Source: Brachyspira hampsonii 30446
GTDB lineage: Bacteria; Spirochaetota; Brachyspiria; Brachyspirales; Brachyspiraceae
Reading direction: 5' to 3'
DNA length: 64,000 nt
Assembly: GCF_000316195.1 (NCBI RefSeq)
Contig: NZ_JH994111.1
Span: forward strand, 110,149-174,148
Below the pieces are notes generated by a model. It searched no databases and was not told the origin of the DNA. It saw only the letters and a list, made by a program, of their open reading frames with translations. Below are positions 8,214 to 16,300 of this stretch, one piece after another; the first letter of the stretch is position 1; the number at the start of each line of letters is the position of its first letter. Position numbers and translations under genes: made by a program.

Positions 8214-9290
8214 TTATTTATCTTTCACAACATATGATAATATAGTTTTTAACTCTTTTGAACGAGAGGCTATTAAATAACCGATATCATTATATAAATT
8301 ATCATCTTCATACCATTCTTTTAAAATATAAAAATATTTTGAAAGCTCTTTCCAATTTTCAGTTAAATTTTTTTTATCTTTAAACTTTTTATAAAAATGT
8401 TCAAATATTTCATATTTTGTTTTTACAGTATTATTATTTTCTTTTTCTATACCATATATTAACTCAAATAAAAAATCCATTCTAATGTCAGCATTATCAT
8501 TATTAGAAATAAAATACCAGAATTTATCGTTTTCTAATTCTATTTCCATATTTTCCCATTGATTGGCAATATTTATTTGTTTTAATTCTTCTACTTTTTT
8601 GCTGCTGTCATTATCATCTTTAAAATTTGATTTATGTAAGAATATAGCCTTTATCAATTCACTATCAGTAAGTGGTATTTTTCCTGCATTAAGCCTTTGA
8701 AAAACTTCATTTTCGTCATCGCTTCCTATATTATACCATATTATATTTACATTATTTAATAATTTTTCCTTAAAGTCTTCTTTCTCTATTTGATTATTTT
8801 CATTTTTATTAAACCAAATATCTATATATTTATAAGCTTCAAAAATATAATAATAGTCTATGTTTTGTTTATAATCATTTTCTGGTGTATTTATATCAAT
8901 ATCATCTAAAAATTCTTTATTTTGTTTTGTTTCGTATTTTAAAGTAAATAGTTTATTATTTTCATTATTATTTAAATATTTTAATATCAAATAAATTGTG
9001 GTTAATCTCTGCTGCCCATCTACTAAATTATATTGTTCTTTATTATCATCTTTTTTTACATATTTTACAGCTATAGGGTTAAGACAATACTTCTCATCTC
9101 CTTTTTTATTTTCTATAAATTCTTTTATATCTTCCAATAAAGCCTGAACTTCGCCATTTTCACCTCTCCATCTATACCCCCTTTGATAGCTAGGTATAAC
9201 GAAATTATATTCTATATTATTATATACTATTAACTCGTTTATGCTTCGCATTTCTACAGATTTATTATTTTGCTTAGTTGATTCTGCCAT
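8214..9290 (-). CDS. DUF262 protein, N-terminal part ending at a premature TAA
   Basis: Starting at the ATG at 9290 (AAGGA 9 nt upstream) gives 358 aa with PSYQRGYRW (33-41) and DGQQRLTTIY (91-100), the signature of DUF262. Frames upstream of 9290 run through the promoter and are not plausible coding sequence. The frame ends at TAA 8214-8216, but continues in frame for another ~250 codons into a DUF1524-like C-terminus; together the intact gene would be about 607 codons, the common size of GmrSD-like single-chain proteins. The fragment keeps the nucleotide-binding half and loses the nuclease-like half. It is first in an operon with the 829-aa DUF262 gene. Confidence 0.8.
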   Translation of the reverse strand: MAESTKQNNKSVEMRSINELIVYNNIEYNFVIPSYQRGYRWRGENGEVQALLEDIKEFIENKKGDEKYCLNPIAVKYVKKDDNKEQYNLVDGQQRLTTIYLILKYLNNNENNKLFTLKYETKQNKEFLDDIDINTPENDYKQNIDYYYIFEAYKYIDIWFNKNENNQIEKEDFKEKLLNNVNIIWYNIGSDDENEVFQRLNAGKIPLTDSELIKAIFLHKSNFKDDNDSSKKVEELKQINIANQWENMEIELENDKFWYFISNNDNADIRMDFLFELIYGIEKENNNTVKTKYEIFEHFYKKFKDKKNLTENWKELSKYFYILKEWYEDDNLYNDIGYLIASRSKELKTILSYVVKDK

Positions 9291-9323
9291 ATAATAGTCC
9301 TTAAAAATAAATATACACTGTAT

Positions 9324-9354
9324 AGTATAACATATTTTAATGACAAAAACTGTC
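9324..9354 (-). promoter_or_regulatory. promoter of the DUF262 operon with a shared 15-bp motif
   Basis: On the minus strand GACAGTTTTTGTCAT is followed, 11 nt after GTCA, by TATACT as a -10 box. The same 15 bases with the same 11-nt distance to TATAAT occur upstream of the TPR gene at 16301. The motif is itself an inverted repeat (GACA/TGTC). A normal -35 box at 17 bp is not evident. Confidence 0.55.
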
Positions 9355-9401
9355 TTAAAAAAATCAAAAAATAAAAATTTAAAAAATATTTTATTATCAT
9401 A

Positions 9402-9446
9402 TTGACAAAAATATAATTTAGTATTATAGTACCAATATACTAAATT
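9402..9446 (+). promoter_or_regulatory. promoter and likely operator of rrf2-hcp
   Basis: TTGACA (9402-9407), 17 bp and TATAGT (9425-9430) form a promoter. A perfect 10-bp inverted repeat, AATTTAGTAT (9415-9424) and ATACTAAATT (9437-9446), brackets the -10 box, the position expected for a repressor. The Rrf2 protein encoded next is the obvious candidate to bind it; that is inference. Confidence 0.7.
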
Positions 9447-9466
9447 AGTAATAACAGGAATAAAAA

Positions 9467-9916
9467 ATGATTCCAATATCAGAAGCCTCAGCTATAGCTC
9501 TGCACTCTGCAGTATATATATCTATTAAAGAGTTTGCATCTCTTAAAGATATAGCAGAAAGATTTGATGTTTCGCCTAATCATTTATCGAAAGTTCTTCA
9601 AGCACTTGTAAAGGTGGGGTATCTTACTTCATCAAAAGGACCTGCAGGCGGATTTAAAATTGCTGAGGGTAAAGAAAATGCTTCTTTTTTGGATATATAC
9701 GAAACTATAGAGGGTAAAAATTGGCAGAGAAGCTGTTTGTTTCATTCTAAATGCGGTAAATATTGTTCAAGCTGCATAATGGGTGATTTAGTTAATGATA
9801 TAAACAGAAAGTTCAAAAACTATATGGAAAGCCATACAATCAAAGATCATTATTTATTAGATGATGATTTCAAGATAAATAAAACAGATGATAAAAAATC
9901 AAAACAAAAAAAATAA
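9467..9916 (+). CDS. Rrf2-family regulator with Cys cluster
   Basis: The 149-aa protein has the Rrf2 winged helix-turn-helix (residues ~24-60, 'LKDIAERFDVSPNHLSKVLQ' then GYLTSSKGPAGGF) and four Cys at 90, 96, 100 and 103 in the region where NsrR and IscR hold an Fe-S cluster; most relatives use three. AGGAA precedes the ATG. It is 12 bp upstream of hcp, and NsrR-type proteins repress hcp until nitric oxide damages the cluster, so it is probably a nitrosative or redox sensor of this operon and of itself through the inverted repeat at 9415-9446. The C-terminal tail is Lys-rich. Confidence 0.88.
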   Translation: MIPISEASAIALHSAVYISIKEFASLKDIAERFDVSPNHLSKVLQALVKVGYLTSSKGPAGGFKIAEGKENASFLDIYETIEGKNWQRSCLFHSKCGKYCSSCIMGDLVNDINRKFKNYMESHTIKDHYLLDDDFKINKTDDKKSKQKK

Positions 9917-9928
9917 ATGGAGGATTAA

Positions 9929-11578
9929 ATGGACAATAAAATGTTTTGTTATCAATGTCAGGAAACAATGAATAATACAGGCTGTGTTACTTCTGGAGTA
10001 TGCGGTAAAAAACCAGATTTAGCCTATTTAGAAGACTTACTAGTTCATGTAACTAAAGGACTTTCTAATATAACAACTGCTATAAGAAAAGAAGGCGGAA
10101 AAGTAGATAAAAAAGTTAATCATGATGTAACATTCAATTTATTTACTACTATAACAAATGCGAACTTTGATAAAGAAGTTTTTTATAAGAGAATAGAATA
10201 CACAGCAAAACTTTGCAATGAATTAGCAAATCAGGTAAAAGACAAATCACTTATACTTGAAGAATCTCTATGGACACCTAAAAGCAAAGAGGATATGGAC
10301 GCTAAATCAAAAACAGTAGGCGTATTGGAAGAGAAGAACGAAGATATAAGAAGCCTTAAAGAAACTGTTATATACGGAGTTAAGGGATTAAGTGCTTATA
10401 TAAGACATGCTAATATGCTTGATTATGAGAATGAAGAGGTTGATGCTTTTATACAGAGAGCTTTAAATGATACATTAAGAGATGATATAAATGCCGATGA
10501 ACTTTTAGCTTTGGTACTTGAAACAGGTAAAAACGGTGTTGATGGAATGGCACTTCTTGATAAGGCTAACACTTCTACTTACGGTAACCCAGAAATTACA
10601 AAAGTTAATATAGGTGTAGGAAAAAATCCTGGAATATTAGTATCTGGTCATGATTTAAAAGATATAGAAATATTGTTAAAACAAACAGAAGGCACAGGAG
10701 TAGATGTATATACTCATTCTGAAATGCTTCCTGCTCACTACTACCCAGAATTAAAAAAATATAAACATTTTGTAGGAAATTACGGCGGAGCTTGGTGGGA
10801 TCAAAGAAAAGATTTTGAAAGTTTCAACGGACCTATACTAATGACTACAAACTGTATAGTAACTCCTTTACCAAGTTATAAAGACAGAGTATATACAACA
10901 GGGGCAGCAGGTTTTGAGGGCTTAAAACATATAGAAAGCCATACAGATAAAGAAAGCGATAAAGATTTTACTCCTATAATAGAGCATGCAAAAAAATGTC
11001 AGCCTCCTAAAGAAATAGAAAGCGGTTTTATAGTTGGAGGATTTGCCCATAATCAGGTATTATCACTTAAAGATAAAATTGCTGAAGCTGTAAAATCAGG
11101 TGCTATAAAAAGATTTATTGTAATGGGCGGATGCGACGGAAGACATAAAGAGAGAGAATACTATACTGAATTTGCTCAAAAACTTCCTAAAGATACTGTA
11201 ATATTAACTGCAGGCTGTGCTAAATACAGATACAATAAATTAGATTTAGGCGATATTAACGGCATACCTAGAGTATTGGATGCAGGACAATGTAATGACT
11301 CTTATTCATTAGCTGTTATTGCTTTGGGACTTAAAGATTTATTCGGTTTAGATGATATTAATGACTTGCCTATAGTTTATAATATAGCTTGGTATGAACA
11401 GAAAGCTGTTATAGTTTTACTTTCTCTTCTATATTTAGGCGTAAAAAATATTCATCTTGGACCTACGGTTCCTGGATTCTTATCACCTAATGTAGTTAAT
11501 ATATTAGTTTCAAAATTCGGAATCTCTGGAATAGGAAATGTTGATGAAGATTTGAAAAAATTCAACTTGATAGCATAA
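9929..11578 (+). CDS. hcp: hydroxylamine reductase / hybrid cluster protein
   Basis: Hcp carries a 4Fe-4S cluster and a hybrid Fe-S-O cluster, and acts as an NO or hydroxylamine reductase in the cytoplasm of anaerobes. The 549-aa protein starts with MFCYQCQET, with cluster cysteines 7, 10, 19 and 25 in the C-x2-C-x8-C-x5-C spacing of the anaerobe-type enzymes. Later Cys in [30 protein letters not shown] and [10 protein letters not shown] match the hybrid-cluster ligand blocks. A strong site (GGAGG) precedes the ATG. It is cotranscribed with the Rrf2 gene and followed by a terminator. No hcr reductase gene is adjacent. Confidence 0.95.
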   Translation: MDNKMFCYQCQETMNNTGCVTSGVCGKKPDLAYLEDLLVHVTKGLSNITTAIRKEGGKVDKKVNHDVTFNLFTTITNANFDKEVFYKRIEYTAKLCNELANQVKDKSLILEESLWTPKSKEDMDAKSKTVGVLEEKNEDIRSLKETVIYGVKGLSAYIRHANMLDYENEEVDAFIQRALNDTLRDDINADELLALVLETGKNGVDGMALLDKANTSTYGNPEITKVNIGVGKNPGILVSGHDLKDIEILLKQTEGTGVDVYTHSEMLPAHYYPELKKYKHFVGNYGGAWWDQRKDFESFNGPILMTTNCIVTPLPSYKDRVYTTGAAGFEGLKHIESHTDKESDKDFTPIIEHAKKCQPPKEIESGFIVGGFAHNQVLSLKDKIAEAVKSGAIKRFIVMGGCDGRHKEREYYTEFAQKLPKDTVILTAGCAKYRYNKLDLGDINGIPRVLDAGQCNDSYSLAVIALGLKDLFGLDDINDLPIVYNIAWYEQKAVIVLLSLLYLGVKNIHLGPTVPGFLSPNVVNILVSKFGISGIGNVDEDLKKFNLIA

Positions 11579-11592
11579 TACTCCAAATATGA

Positions 11593-11629
11593 AAAAGAGC
11601 TTAACTTTTATAAGTTAGGCTCTTTTTTT
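11593..11629 (+). terminator. rho-independent terminator after hcp
   Basis: AAAAGAGCTTAACTT pairs with AAGTTAGGCTCTTTT and runs into a T tract, 15 bp after the hcp stop. Confidence 0.9.
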
Positions 11630-11826
11630 ATACATAGCTAAATAATCATACTTTTAAAGTATTAATTAATTTACTTTAAAACATATATGATTTTTATTTA
11701 TTTTTCTTTATATTAAATCAATAAATAAATATAAAAAACAAAGTTATCAATCTATAAAATAATCAAAAAATAATTAAAATACAAATTCTTACAAACTTAA
11801 AAATTTTTAAAATAAACATATTATTG

Positions 11827-11855
11827 TTGACATTCATAGCATTATTATATACTAT
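11827..11855 (+). promoter_or_regulatory. probable promoter of the GH32 gene
   Basis: TTGACA, a 17-bp spacer and TACTAT lie about 190 bp before the GH32 start. The rest of 11630-12044 is AT-rich with no frame, RNA fold or repeat I can support, so the transcript would have a long leader of unknown use. Confidence 0.6.
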
Positions 11856-12044
11856 ATTATCATATACAATAGTGTCATCAAATATTCTTTAGGAGTTTAT
11901 TATTATATTAAATCTAATTCAAATATAACTATAGAAATATATAAAAAATAATTCTTTTTAATAATTCTCTAATAACTAAAATTAATTTTCTATTAAAAAA
12001 TTATTAATAGGTCTTAAAGATAAATAAAATAAATAGGATATAAT

Positions 12045-13496
12045 ATGAAATTAATCAGCAAAAAAATAGTATCAGTTATTTTTATAGGTTTTGCAATAAT
12101 TGTAACCGGTATTTTAATTTATAATAATAAAACGCTTATTAATAAAAGTTTTGATACAAATCTAAGACCAAAATACCATTTTACACCAAAGTCAAATTGG
12201 CTCAATGACCCCAACGGATTATGCTATTATAACGGCTCATTTCATTTATATTATCAGTATAATCCTTTTGCTCCTTGCTGGGGTGCTATACATTGGGGAC
12301 ATGCCACAAGTAAGGATATGTTAAATTGGAAGTATGAAGATATAGCATTAAAATATGATAATGAATATGATAAGGACGGATGTTTTTCTGGAAGTGCAAT
12401 AGAAAAAGATGGTAAGCTTCATATATTCTATACAGGAGTTCAATATCATAAAATAAAATACAATGAATATAATATACCTATTCAGGAAGACCCTAACGGA
12501 TTTACTCCTTCTCAAATACATGCTTTTTCAGAAGACGGAGGATATTCATTTAAAAAAATACTCCCGCCTTCAATAATGCCAATAAAAGATAATCAAATGA
12601 GAGATCCTAAAGTTTTTAAAACTAAAGAAGGTTTTTACAGAATGGTGCTGGGAGATACTGAAGATTATAAAAAAGGAAGTATTGTATTTTATAAAAGTGA
12701 GGATCTTAATAAATGGGAATTTGAAGGAAAATGGACTAGTGATAAATTCGGCTGGGGCTGGGAATGTCCTGATTTTTTTGATTTAAATAATAATGATGTT
12801 TTAATATTTTCTCCTATGGGAGCTGGAACTAAAGAATATCCTAATATTGCTATGTATTTAACCGGTCAAATGGATTTTAGTAATTTTAATTTTAATATAG
12901 AAAGTAAAGGATTATTAGATGAATCTTTTGAAATGTATGCTCCGCAGACTTTTAATTATTATGATGAAAAAAAACAAAGAGAGAGAAGAATTATGATAGG
13001 CTGGATAAGAATGTCAAAGCCTTTTGATAATAATAATAATTTCTGCGGAATGATGACTATACCTAGAGAATGCTTTATAGAAAATGGAATATTCAAAACT
13101 TATCCTATAGAAGAATTTAACAGCAAAAGAAAAGGAAGATTAAAAGATTTAAAAAATACTAAAAATCTTTATGATATTGAGTTTAAAATAAAAGATAATT
13201 TTAATATGACATTATTTGCTGACAGCAGTAAAAAAGGACTTTATTTAAATTATGATAAAAATAACAGCTTATTAACCATAGACAGAAAAGATGTGAAATT
13301 TGAGGGAATATCAGGGGCTGAAAAAATAGAGATAAAAATAGATTTATCATCTGATATTAGAATAATAGCTGATGTATCCGTTATTGAAATATTTATTAAT
13401 AAAGGAGAAAAATCATGTTCATTTACTGTTTATCCTTTGGGTGAAAATATTTTTATTGAAAATGATAAAGATATGAATATATACAATATATACTAA
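12045..13496 (+). CDS. GH32 fructan/sucrose hydrolase, membrane-anchored
   Basis: GH32 enzymes hydrolyse beta-fructosyl bonds in sucrose, inulin or levan. The three catalytic blocks are present: WLNDPNG with nucleophile Asp55, MRDPKVF with Asp187, and ECPDFF with acid Glu240. A short beta-sandwich C-terminal part follows, ending near residue 483. Residues 7-26 form one hydrophobic segment without a clear cleavage site or lipobox, so the enzyme is probably anchored in the inner membrane facing the periplasm, unusual compared with the cytoplasmic sucrose-6-phosphate hydrolases. No PTS, transporter or regulator gene is adjacent, which argues for processing of imported or external fructans. The start has only a weak ribosome site (TAGGAT). 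Confidence 0.88.
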   Translation: MKLISKKIVSVIFIGFAIIVTGILIYNNKTLINKSFDTNLRPKYHFTPKSNWLNDPNGLCYYNGSFHLYYQYNPFAPCWGAIHWGHATSKDMLNWKYEDIALKYDNEYDKDGCFSGSAIEKDGKLHIFYTGVQYHKIKYNEYNIPIQEDPNGFTPSQIHAFSEDGGYSFKKILPPSIMPIKDNQMRDPKVFKTKEGFYRMVLGDTEDYKKGSIVFYKSEDLNKWEFEGKWTSDKFGWGWECPDFFDLNNNDVLIFSPMGAGTKEYPNIAMYLTGQMDFSNFNFNIESKGLLDESFEMYAPQTFNYYDEKKQRERRIMIGWIRMSKPFDNNNNFCGMMTIPRECFIENGIFKTYPIEEFNSKRKGRLKDLKNTKNLYDIEFKIKDNFNMTLFADSSKKGLYLNYDKNNSLLTIDRKDVKFEGISGAEKIEIKIDLSSDIRIIADVSVIEIFINKGEKSCSFTVYPLGENIFIENDKDMNIYNIY

Positions 13497-13544
13497 AATG
13501 ATTTTTTGAATTTAAAACATTTGAAGAAATTGTTATAGAAAATA

Positions 13545-13789
13545 GACTTGTTTCAAAACTAAATTTATAAATTTTTAATTTAATATTTTTTTAATTATAG
13601 TTGGGGCTTTGCCCCAAACCCCACTTCTTTTGTGACGCTGTCCGCCTTCGGTGTGGCACAAAGAAGCAAAAAGACTGCATATTTATATACTAAAATACTA
13701 AATTATGCAACATGTAAAACATCATGTTTATAATTTTAAAATTAAATAATTTTTATAATTAATCTTGTCAAGTAGTTTTGAAACAAGTC
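13545..13789. repeat. MITE-like repeat, copy B with perfect ends
   Basis: GACTTGTTTCAAAACT at 13545 and its exact inverse AGTTTTGAAACAAGTC ending at 13789 form 16-bp terminal inverted repeats; TA occurs directly outside both (13543-13544 and 13790-13791), the target duplication of IS630/Tc1-type elements. The 245-bp interior has no gene. It holds a GGGGCTTTGCCCC hairpin and a second hairpin, CTTCTTTTGTG (13624-13634) with CACAAAGAAG (13657-13666), enclosing GACGCTGTCCGCC. It lies between the GH32 gene and the end of the convergent nuclease gene. Confidence 0.8.
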
Positions 13790-13852
13790 TAATACTAATA
13801 TATTAAAAACAAAATATAGTTATTTAGCCATATACTAAAACATTTTAAATAA

Positions 13853-14779
13853 TTATCTGTTTTCGGCTCTAAATCTAGCTGGGTCTGTAAATGGACGCCT
13901 GCCTTGAAACTTTGATAAATAAACTATATTGCTTGCTATATTTATAAAGCCGTTATCTCCGTATTTCATTATAGTTTCTTTTGCCTGCTTATCTTTCATC
14001 ATATAATATGCCAAAGGTACTTCATCTATAAATAAATGACATAATATTCGTCCGAAAACATCATAAGAAGATACAAGCATACTTACATTTGAAGCATCAT
14101 TGATTTTCTTTTCAATATATGCTTTAACATTGCTTCCATAATTCTGCTTTAATTCTGGAGCATCAACTCCTATAAATCTATAATAATTATCTTTATATCT
14201 TATAGTATCTCCGTCTGATACTTTTATAAAATCCTTATCTAAAGAAACTAAATACTTTGGATTAATATTATTAGTATCTATTTCTCTAAAGTCTTTATTT
14301 GTTATAGATAAAAAGATCTTTGTATTATTACTGTCTCTTAGAGTTAAATATTCTTCGCTATTTATATCATTAATATTCAAAACCACATGTATATAATGAA
14401 TTTTAAAAAATCTAAGTTTATCAATTAACTTATCATCACTAGCATAAACAATAATATTATTTTTAAAAAATAAACTATAAAAAATTAGTTTAAACTTACC
14501 AATAAATTTTATACTTGGAAAATATTTGCTTATATATTTTTTATCTTCATCACTTTCAGCATATAACACATAAACTCTATCTCTGTTTTTTATATAATCA
14601 TAAATAATAGAAGTTTTATTGTTTTCTATCATGCTCATTATTGATTTTAAGTCTATAATTAAATCTTTGCTTTCTTTAATACGAGAAGTTTTTATTATAA
14701 ATATTAAAACAAATATTATTATTACAGTATAAATAAAAGTCTTTATAATTTTTTCACTTTTTTTATTAGAAGTTCGCAT
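13853..14779 (-). CDS. membrane-anchored thermonuclease-like (SNase) protein
   Basis: The C-terminal third is a staphylococcal-nuclease fold: KVSDGDT (186-192), RFIGVDAPEL (201-210) and DVFGR (240-244) supply Asp189/191, Arg201, Asp206, Glu209 and Arg244, matching the calcium and phosphate residues of SNase, so it is probably active on DNA or RNA. Residues ~11-30 form one transmembrane helix, and residues ~40-180 are an unrecognised domain between the membrane and the nuclease. The ATG at 14779 lies inside the end of thiE (37-bp overlap), with GAGGA upstream. The nuclease therefore sits outside the inner membrane and may degrade extracellular nucleic acid. Confidence 0.82.
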   Translation of the reverse strand: MRTSNKKSEKIIKTFIYTVIIIFVLIFIIKTSRIKESKDLIIDLKSIMSMIENNKTSIIYDYIKNRDRVYVLYAESDEDKKYISKYFPSIKFIGKFKLIFYSLFFKNNIIVYASDDKLIDKLRFFKIHYIHVVLNINDINSEEYLTLRDSNNTKIFLSITNKDFREIDTNNINPKYLVSLDKDFIKVSDGDTIRYKDNYYRFIGVDAPELKQNYGSNVKAYIEKKINDASNVSMLVSSYDVFGRILCHLFIDEVPLAYYMMKDKQAKETIMKYGDNGFINIASNIVYLSKFQGRRPFTDPARFRAENR

Positions 14780-15435
14780 TTAGCTTTTATATCCTCAGAA
14801 GATACTATCTCAGTAAGCATGCATAAACTCATAGCTTTATGTTCTATAAGCATATCCATATTATTTAATTTTATACCGCCTATACATACGAAAGGAATAT
14901 TCAGATTATTGACTACATAATCAAGATAATCAATACCTGTAGCTTCATTAGCATCAGGTTTTGTATTAGTTGAAAAAATAGGACCTATCCCTATATAATC
15001 AGCAGAAGTATTAACTGACTCTTCAGCCTGTTTTTGATTAGTAGTAGAAAGTCCTATAATCTTATCAAATCCTACAATTTTTCTCACAACTTCAATAGGC
15101 ATGTCTTTTTGACCTATATGTACTCCGTCAGCATCAACTGCAATAGCCAAATCAGCATAATCATCTATTATAAATAAAGCATCGTATTCTTTTGTAAGCT
15201 CTCTAATTTTTAAGCATTCCTCATATTTTTCACGCATATATTTATTAGGATTATCTTTTTCTCTATACTGTATAATTTTTATTCCGGCTTCTAGCATAGA
15301 TTTGACAACTTCTATATTATTTCTGCCGTTAGAAAAATCTTCTGCCGTTACGCAGTATATACTGTCTTTAAAATATCTATCTTTTAATATTTCTCTTCTT
15401 TTTTTAATATCAGTTAAATTTTTAATATCTTTCAT
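14743..15435 (-). CDS. thiE: thiamine-phosphate synthase
   Basis: ThiE joins the pyrimidine and thiazole phosphates to give thiamine phosphate in the cytoplasm. The 230-aa TIM-barrel protein has the family blocks KIIQYREKD, FIIDDYADLAIAVDADGVHIGQKD, IGLSTTN, ADYIGIGPIFSTNTKPDA and VCIGGI. AGGAA precedes the ATG at 15435. No other thi gene is adjacent and no TPP riboswitch (thi box) was seen in the short upstream stretch, so this looks like a lone salvage-type gene transcribed with the nuclease gene that overlaps its end. Confidence 0.93.
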   Translation of the reverse strand: MKDIKNLTDIKKRREILKDRYFKDSIYCVTAEDFSNGRNNIEVVKSMLEAGIKIIQYREKDNPNKYMREKYEECLKIRELTKEYDALFIIDDYADLAIAVDADGVHIGQKDMPIEVVRKIVGFDKIIGLSTTNQKQAEESVNTSADYIGIGPIFSTNTKPDANEATGIDYLDYVVNNLNIPFVCIGGIKLNNMDMLIEHKAMSLCMLTEIVSSEDIKAKCELLIKKVKKL

Positions 15436-15504
15436 AAAATGATTCCTAAAATTTATTTATTGCATTTTAGTATAACTTTATATTTTTTTCAAATTAAAAA
15501 ATTA

Positions 15505-15712
15505 TACGCACGCAGAGTAAAATAATAAATATTAATAAATTAACATTCATATTTTTTTAATAAACAACAATAAATTAACCGTGCGTTAAATAAAATTCTA
15601 AACCTAATAAAAACTTGGGCGGGTGCTAAAAAATCTAATTTAAGCAGCAGAATAAATAAAAACTAAAATATGAAAGTAAAATAACAAGGAATAAAGGGCG
15701 GTAAGTGAAAAT
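15505..15712 (+). repeat. nested-palindrome repeat, short form
   Basis: The order is TACGCACGCAGAG (15505), AACCGTGCGTTAAATA (~15577), ACTTGGGCGGGTGC (~15613) and AAAGGGCGGTAAGTG (15693). This matches the right-hand two thirds of the 320-bp element at 32933-33252 and has the same extent as the short copy at 4677-4881. Confidence 0.75.
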
Positions 15713-15734
15713 TAAATTTTTTGCTTTATTTTTG

Positions 15735-15933
15735 TTCCCACCCTCTAGGTTTTCTAAACTCACTGTCATTTTTTATATTGTTTTTCTTTTTAGTCCATCT
15801 GTTATTTTAACTGCCCACCCAAGATTTTTTTAAATTTAGTGCATATTCACCGCACGCAGAACAAAACTAAAAATATAAATTATTTTGAAATTCAAATTTT
15901 ATTATATTGAAAATTTTGCTAACCGTGCGTTGA
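15735..15933 (-). repeat. nested-palindrome repeat, short form, inverted
   Basis: TTCCCACCCTC (15735), CTGCCCACCCAAG (~15810), CACCGCACGCAGAACAAA (15849) and TAACCGTGCGTTGA (~15920) are the same boxes in the opposite orientation. It is tail to tail with the copy at 15505-15712, only ~22 bp apart. No gene is visible in 15436-16300, which holds only these repeats and the promoter at 16227. Confidence 0.7.
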
Positions 15934-16081
15934 AGAAATTCTAATATAATAAAAAATAGAAATTAATATTTATTTTTATATCAACTTTTTCCGGACTTCG
16001 TCAAAGTTTCAAAAAATGCAAAAGATTTAGCTTCGTTGTTTGGAATATGTATTAGCTATAAAATAATGCTTGTATTTTAGG

Positions 16082-16200
16082 TAAAAAATGCAGTTCTTTT
16101 GGTTCTTTTATACCAATAAAAGAACTGGGGGTGTGGGGGCTAGTCCCCACAAATAATAAAAATTAAGAAAATAATTTTTAACAAAATATAGTTGTTTAGG
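16082..16200. repeat. remnant of the MITE-like repeat, copy D
   Basis: About 49 bases from 16083 are identical to 31582-31630 inside copy C, including the AGTTCTTTT...AAAAGAACT hairpin; a second hairpin GTGGGGGC/GTCCCCAC follows. The right end is decayed (TATAGTTGTTTAG instead of TTAGTTTTGAAACAAG) and the left end is not found. Confidence 0.6.
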
Positions 16201-16226
16201 TATATATAAAAACAAGCAGTTTTCAC

Positions 16227-16257
16227 GACAGTTTTTGTCATAGCATTACTTTATAAT
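16227..16257 (+). promoter_or_regulatory. promoter of the TPR genes with a shared 15-bp motif
   Basis: GACAGTTTTTGTCAT (16227-16241) is followed by TATAAT (16252-16257), 11 nt after GTCA. The arrangement is the same as at the DUF262 operon promoter (9324-9354, minus strand). Confidence 0.6.
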
Positions 16258-16300
16258 ATTAATAAATAGTTAAATAAAGAGTTAATAGGAACTAGTGATT

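Noticed and set aside
9291..9476. 62-codon extension upstream of the DUF262 start at 9290
   Set aside because: It passes through the promoter and the rrf2 operator, and the composition is that of noncoding DNA.
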